A stretch of 64,000 bases of DNA from positions 1 to 64,000 of the forward strand of contig JAHJSQ010000127.1 in assembly GCA_018830325.1 (NCBI GenBank), in the 5' to 3' direction. The notes beneath the pieces are model-generated. The model saw only the letters and a program-made list of their open reading frames with translations, was not told the DNA's origin and ran no database searches. The position numbers were made by a program, and so were the translations under genes. Position 1 is the stretch's first letter. Each line of letters opens with the position of its first letter. Origin of the DNA: Gammaproteobacteria bacterium (GTDB lineage Bacteria > Pseudomonadota > Gammaproteobacteria > Methylococcales > Methylomonadaceae). Below, piece by piece: positions 62,041-64,000 of the stretch.

Positions 62041-63466
62041 ATATTGGCTATGCGCGGCGCTGACCGTTTTGAGTGGTTGTTTTCGAGTCGGGCCGGATTA
62101 TGAAAAACCCCGTGTCGATACGCCCCGTCAATGGCGGTTTCAAATTGCCGAGGCGCAGCAAACCGCCGATCTGCCATGGTGGCGTCAGCTCAACGATCCA
62201 GTCTTGAATGACTTAGTCGAACAAGCATTGCGCAATAACCTGGATCTTAAAATTGCTATCGCTAACATCGAGCAATACCGCGGCTTGTATCGCACAACCC
62301 GCGCCAATCTGTTTCCGCAAATATCCGGTCAGGCCGGTTACGACCGTCGGCAAGCCAGTGCCGGGCAAACCGGTGCGGCCAATACCTTGTCCGACAGCGA
62401 CTTTGCTCAGTTAGGCGTCAGCATGTTGTGGGAGCTCGATGTCTGGGGGCAGTTGCGGCGCGCCAAGGAAGCCGCTTTTGCCGACTTGCTTGCGCAAAAA
62501 TATATACGTGACGCCGTGGTCCTTACCCTGGTTAGCGCGATCGCGCAAACGTATATTGATCTACGCGCCCTGGATGACCAACTAACTATCACCCGCCAGA
62601 CCGTGGACACTCTGACCGAGGAAAACCGTATCGCCAAAACGCGCTTTGAAGCGGGTTATGCCTCGGAGATTGAAGTCAGTCAGTCCAATTCAGAACTGGA
62701 GCGCCGCCGGGCGCAAATTCCGCTTTACGAGCAACAAATCGCGCAGACGGAACACACATTGAGTTTGTTGCTGGGACAATCACCTGCCACCATTTCCCGC
62801 GGATTGCCGCTGGGTGATATGCAGATTCCCAAGGTGCCGGCAGGATTACCATCGGATTTACTATTGCGCCGACCGGATATTCAGCAGGCCGAGCAAAATC
62901 TGATTTCAGCTAATGCACGCATCGGCGTGGCACGAGGCGAATACTTTCCCAAGGTACAACTAACTGGCGATTTGGGACAAGCCAGCCTGGAAATAGCCAG
63001 CCTTTTTGCTCCGGGTGCCAACTATTGGACCATCGGCACCCGGTTGTTGGGGCCTATTTTCACCGCCGGAAAAATCGCCGGCCAGGTTCAAACCGCCGAA
63101 GCCGCGCAACAAGCAGCACTGGCCGGTTATCAAAAAGCCATATTGACCGGTTTTCGCGAGTTTGAAGATGCCTTGATCGCCCGCACGAAGTCTGATGAAC
63201 GCCAGGCTATGCAAGGCCAGCGAGTCACCGCCTTAAAAAACTATCTGCATTTGTCGCATCTGCGTTTTGATGAAGGCTATACCCCTTATCTCGAAGTACT
63301 CGACGCCTTACGCCAATATTACGAAGGACAAATCGAGTGGGTGCAAGCTAAAAATGACAGATTGTCTGCTGCCATTCAACTCTATCGCGCGATGGGCGGC
63401 GGTTGGTTAATTCAGGAATCGGATGACGTTCCTAAACTAGAACAAGGTATGGCTTTATTTCCGTAG
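62033..63466 (+). CDS. outer-membrane factor of the RND pump (OprM/NodT family)
   Basis: The ATG at 62033 lies inside the end of the pump gene (8-base overlap) and opens a lipoprotein signal (lipobox LSGC). The 477 residues repeat the OMF plan twice: helical tunnel segments such as LVEQALRNNLDLKIAIANIE and LTEENRIAKTRFEAGYASEI, strand pieces near LFPQISGQAGYD and KVQLTGDLG, and the family LRRPDIQQAEQNLISANARI. It forms the trimeric exit channel for the pump. The downstream sequence contains the broken MscS copy. Confidence 0.93.
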   Translation: MNKYWLCAALTVLSGCFRVGPDYEKPRVDTPRQWRFQIAEAQQTADLPWWRQLNDPVLNDLVEQALRNNLDLKIAIANIEQYRGLYRTTRANLFPQISGQAGYDRRQASAGQTGAANTLSDSDFAQLGVSMLWELDVWGQLRRAKEAAFADLLAQKYIRDAVVLTLVSAIAQTYIDLRALDDQLTITRQTVDTLTEENRIAKTRFEAGYASEIEVSQSNSELERRRAQIPLYEQQIAQTEHTLSLLLGQSPATISRGLPLGDMQIPKVPAGLPSDLLLRRPDIQQAEQNLISANARIGVARGEYFPKVQLTGDLGQASLEIASLFAPGANYWTIGTRLLGPIFTAGKIAGQVQTAEAAQQAALAGYQKAILTGFREFEDALIARTKSDERQAMQGQRVTALKNYLHLSHLRFDEGYTPYLEVLDALRQYYEGQIEWVQAKNDRLSAAIQLYRAMGGGWLIQESDDVPKLEQGMALFP

Positions 63467-63489
63467 AAAAGTAGGGCTATAGAAGTCCA

Positions 63490-64000
63490 GCAGCAGTCGG
63501 AGTGTTTCAGTCGGCAAGATCATAGGCATACTTTTCATCTTGGGATTTGGCTTATGGCTGATCGGAAAAATTGCTGACATGTGCATTCAGATCCTGATGA
63601 AAAGGCTCCCCGGACATGAAAGCGCTATTTTGCTGAGTTTTAGGCTATTCGCGTTAATTGCTGTCATCGCCATCTTCGTTTTTCTCTGGTCAGAGTACAC
63701 GTACCACTCACCGTTTTCACATTTTTTGGCGGCGCATTGGCGATCGGTGCCGGTTTTGGCGCCCAAAATATCATCAGCAACTTTATCAGCGGTTTGATTC
63801 TGTCGGTGGAACGTCCGATTAAGCTGGGCGATATCGTAGATGTCGAAGGAGTACGAGTTAAGATAACTCATATCGGCGGCCGCTGTTGTCAAGTGCATCG
63901 TTTCGACGGTATCGACATGCTGATTCCGAATAGTAGATTATTGGACAAGAGTGTCACCAATTGGACGCTCTCGGAACAGTCTATACGATGCACAGTTATG
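63490..64000 (+). pseudogene. frameshifted partial copy of the MscS channel gene
   Basis: From about 63510 the DNA matches the membrane and pore region of the MscS gene at 17851-20298 (19420-19911) almost base for base, with offset 44090. The copy starts inside the gene, so the signal peptide and coiled coil are missing, and an in-frame TAG lies at 63480. One G is deleted near 63683 (TTTTTCTCTGG against TTTTTGCTCTGG), shifting the frame after FRLFALIAVIAIFVF. The second frame then carries GFGAQNIISNFISGLIL and the beta-domain start to the window end. It is not a working channel as read. Confidence 0.85.

Overview
The window looks like a chromosomal segment of a gammaproteobacterium with moderate GC. 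The style of its genes (lipoprotein-rich envelope operons, an assimilatory nitrate operon with a sigma-54 leader, many REP-like palindromes) is reminiscent of Methylococcales methanotrophs. No methane-oxidation gene or rRNA is present, so this placement is an inference only. There are no tRNAs, rRNAs or CRISPR arrays that I can see.

Left edge (1-7.4 kb): a decaying accessory zone. It holds the start of an IS66-type accessory gene, a C-terminal scrap of an alpha-carbonic anhydrase, a truncated IS110 transposase, a prokaryotic pentameric ligand-gated ion channel homologue, two DUF1254/DUF1214 proteins and a lipoprotein of unknown function. The second DUF1254 gene is bounded by two attC-like sites whose core sequences match as expected for an integron gene cassette, although no integrase is visible.

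Envelope island (7.4-29.7 kb, all on +): about 17 genes in one direction. They include a formylglycine-type arylsulfatase, two DUF3313-type lipoproteins, a Cys-rich repeat protein, a SpoIIAA-like protein, DUF4239, an octaheme cytochrome c with TPRs, a SYLF-domain lipoprotein, a glycine-zipper protein, a large MscS channel, DUF2092, an OprB porin, a second outer-membrane protein, DUF4105, an alpha/beta hydrolase lipoprotein and a DUF4136 lipoprotein gene interrupted by one amber codon. Almost every product is exported or membrane-bound, so the island probably serves one envelope process that I cannot name.

Nitrate assimilation (29.8-40.2 kb, on -): nrtA, nrtB, a tandem-ATPase nrtCD, a porin, a NasC-like flavoprotein and nasA. 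The nrtA leader shows a -24/-12 promoter, two small hexaloop hairpins of the ANTAR type and a strong intrinsic terminator overlapping the second hairpin. This predicts NtrC activation plus NasR/NasT-type antitermination. Three copies of a palindromic MITE-like repeat lie in and around this region, one of them between nrtA and nrtB.

Right half (40.8-64 kb): a CoA-disulfide-reductase-like protein with a rhodanese domain, a ZnuBC-like metal ABC pair, a radical SAM protein, a MarR regulator with matching palindromes upstream of itself and of a small secreted protein, DUF3422, a TRAP transporter with its TatT lipoprotein, mutM, a GldF/GldG pair without its ATPase, a chimeric gene joining an ion-channel N-terminus to the C-terminus of the 26-kb hydrolase family, and an RND efflux operon with its own regulator. 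The window ends in a frameshifted partial copy of the MscS gene at 18-20 kb, lying in the same orientation 44 kb away.
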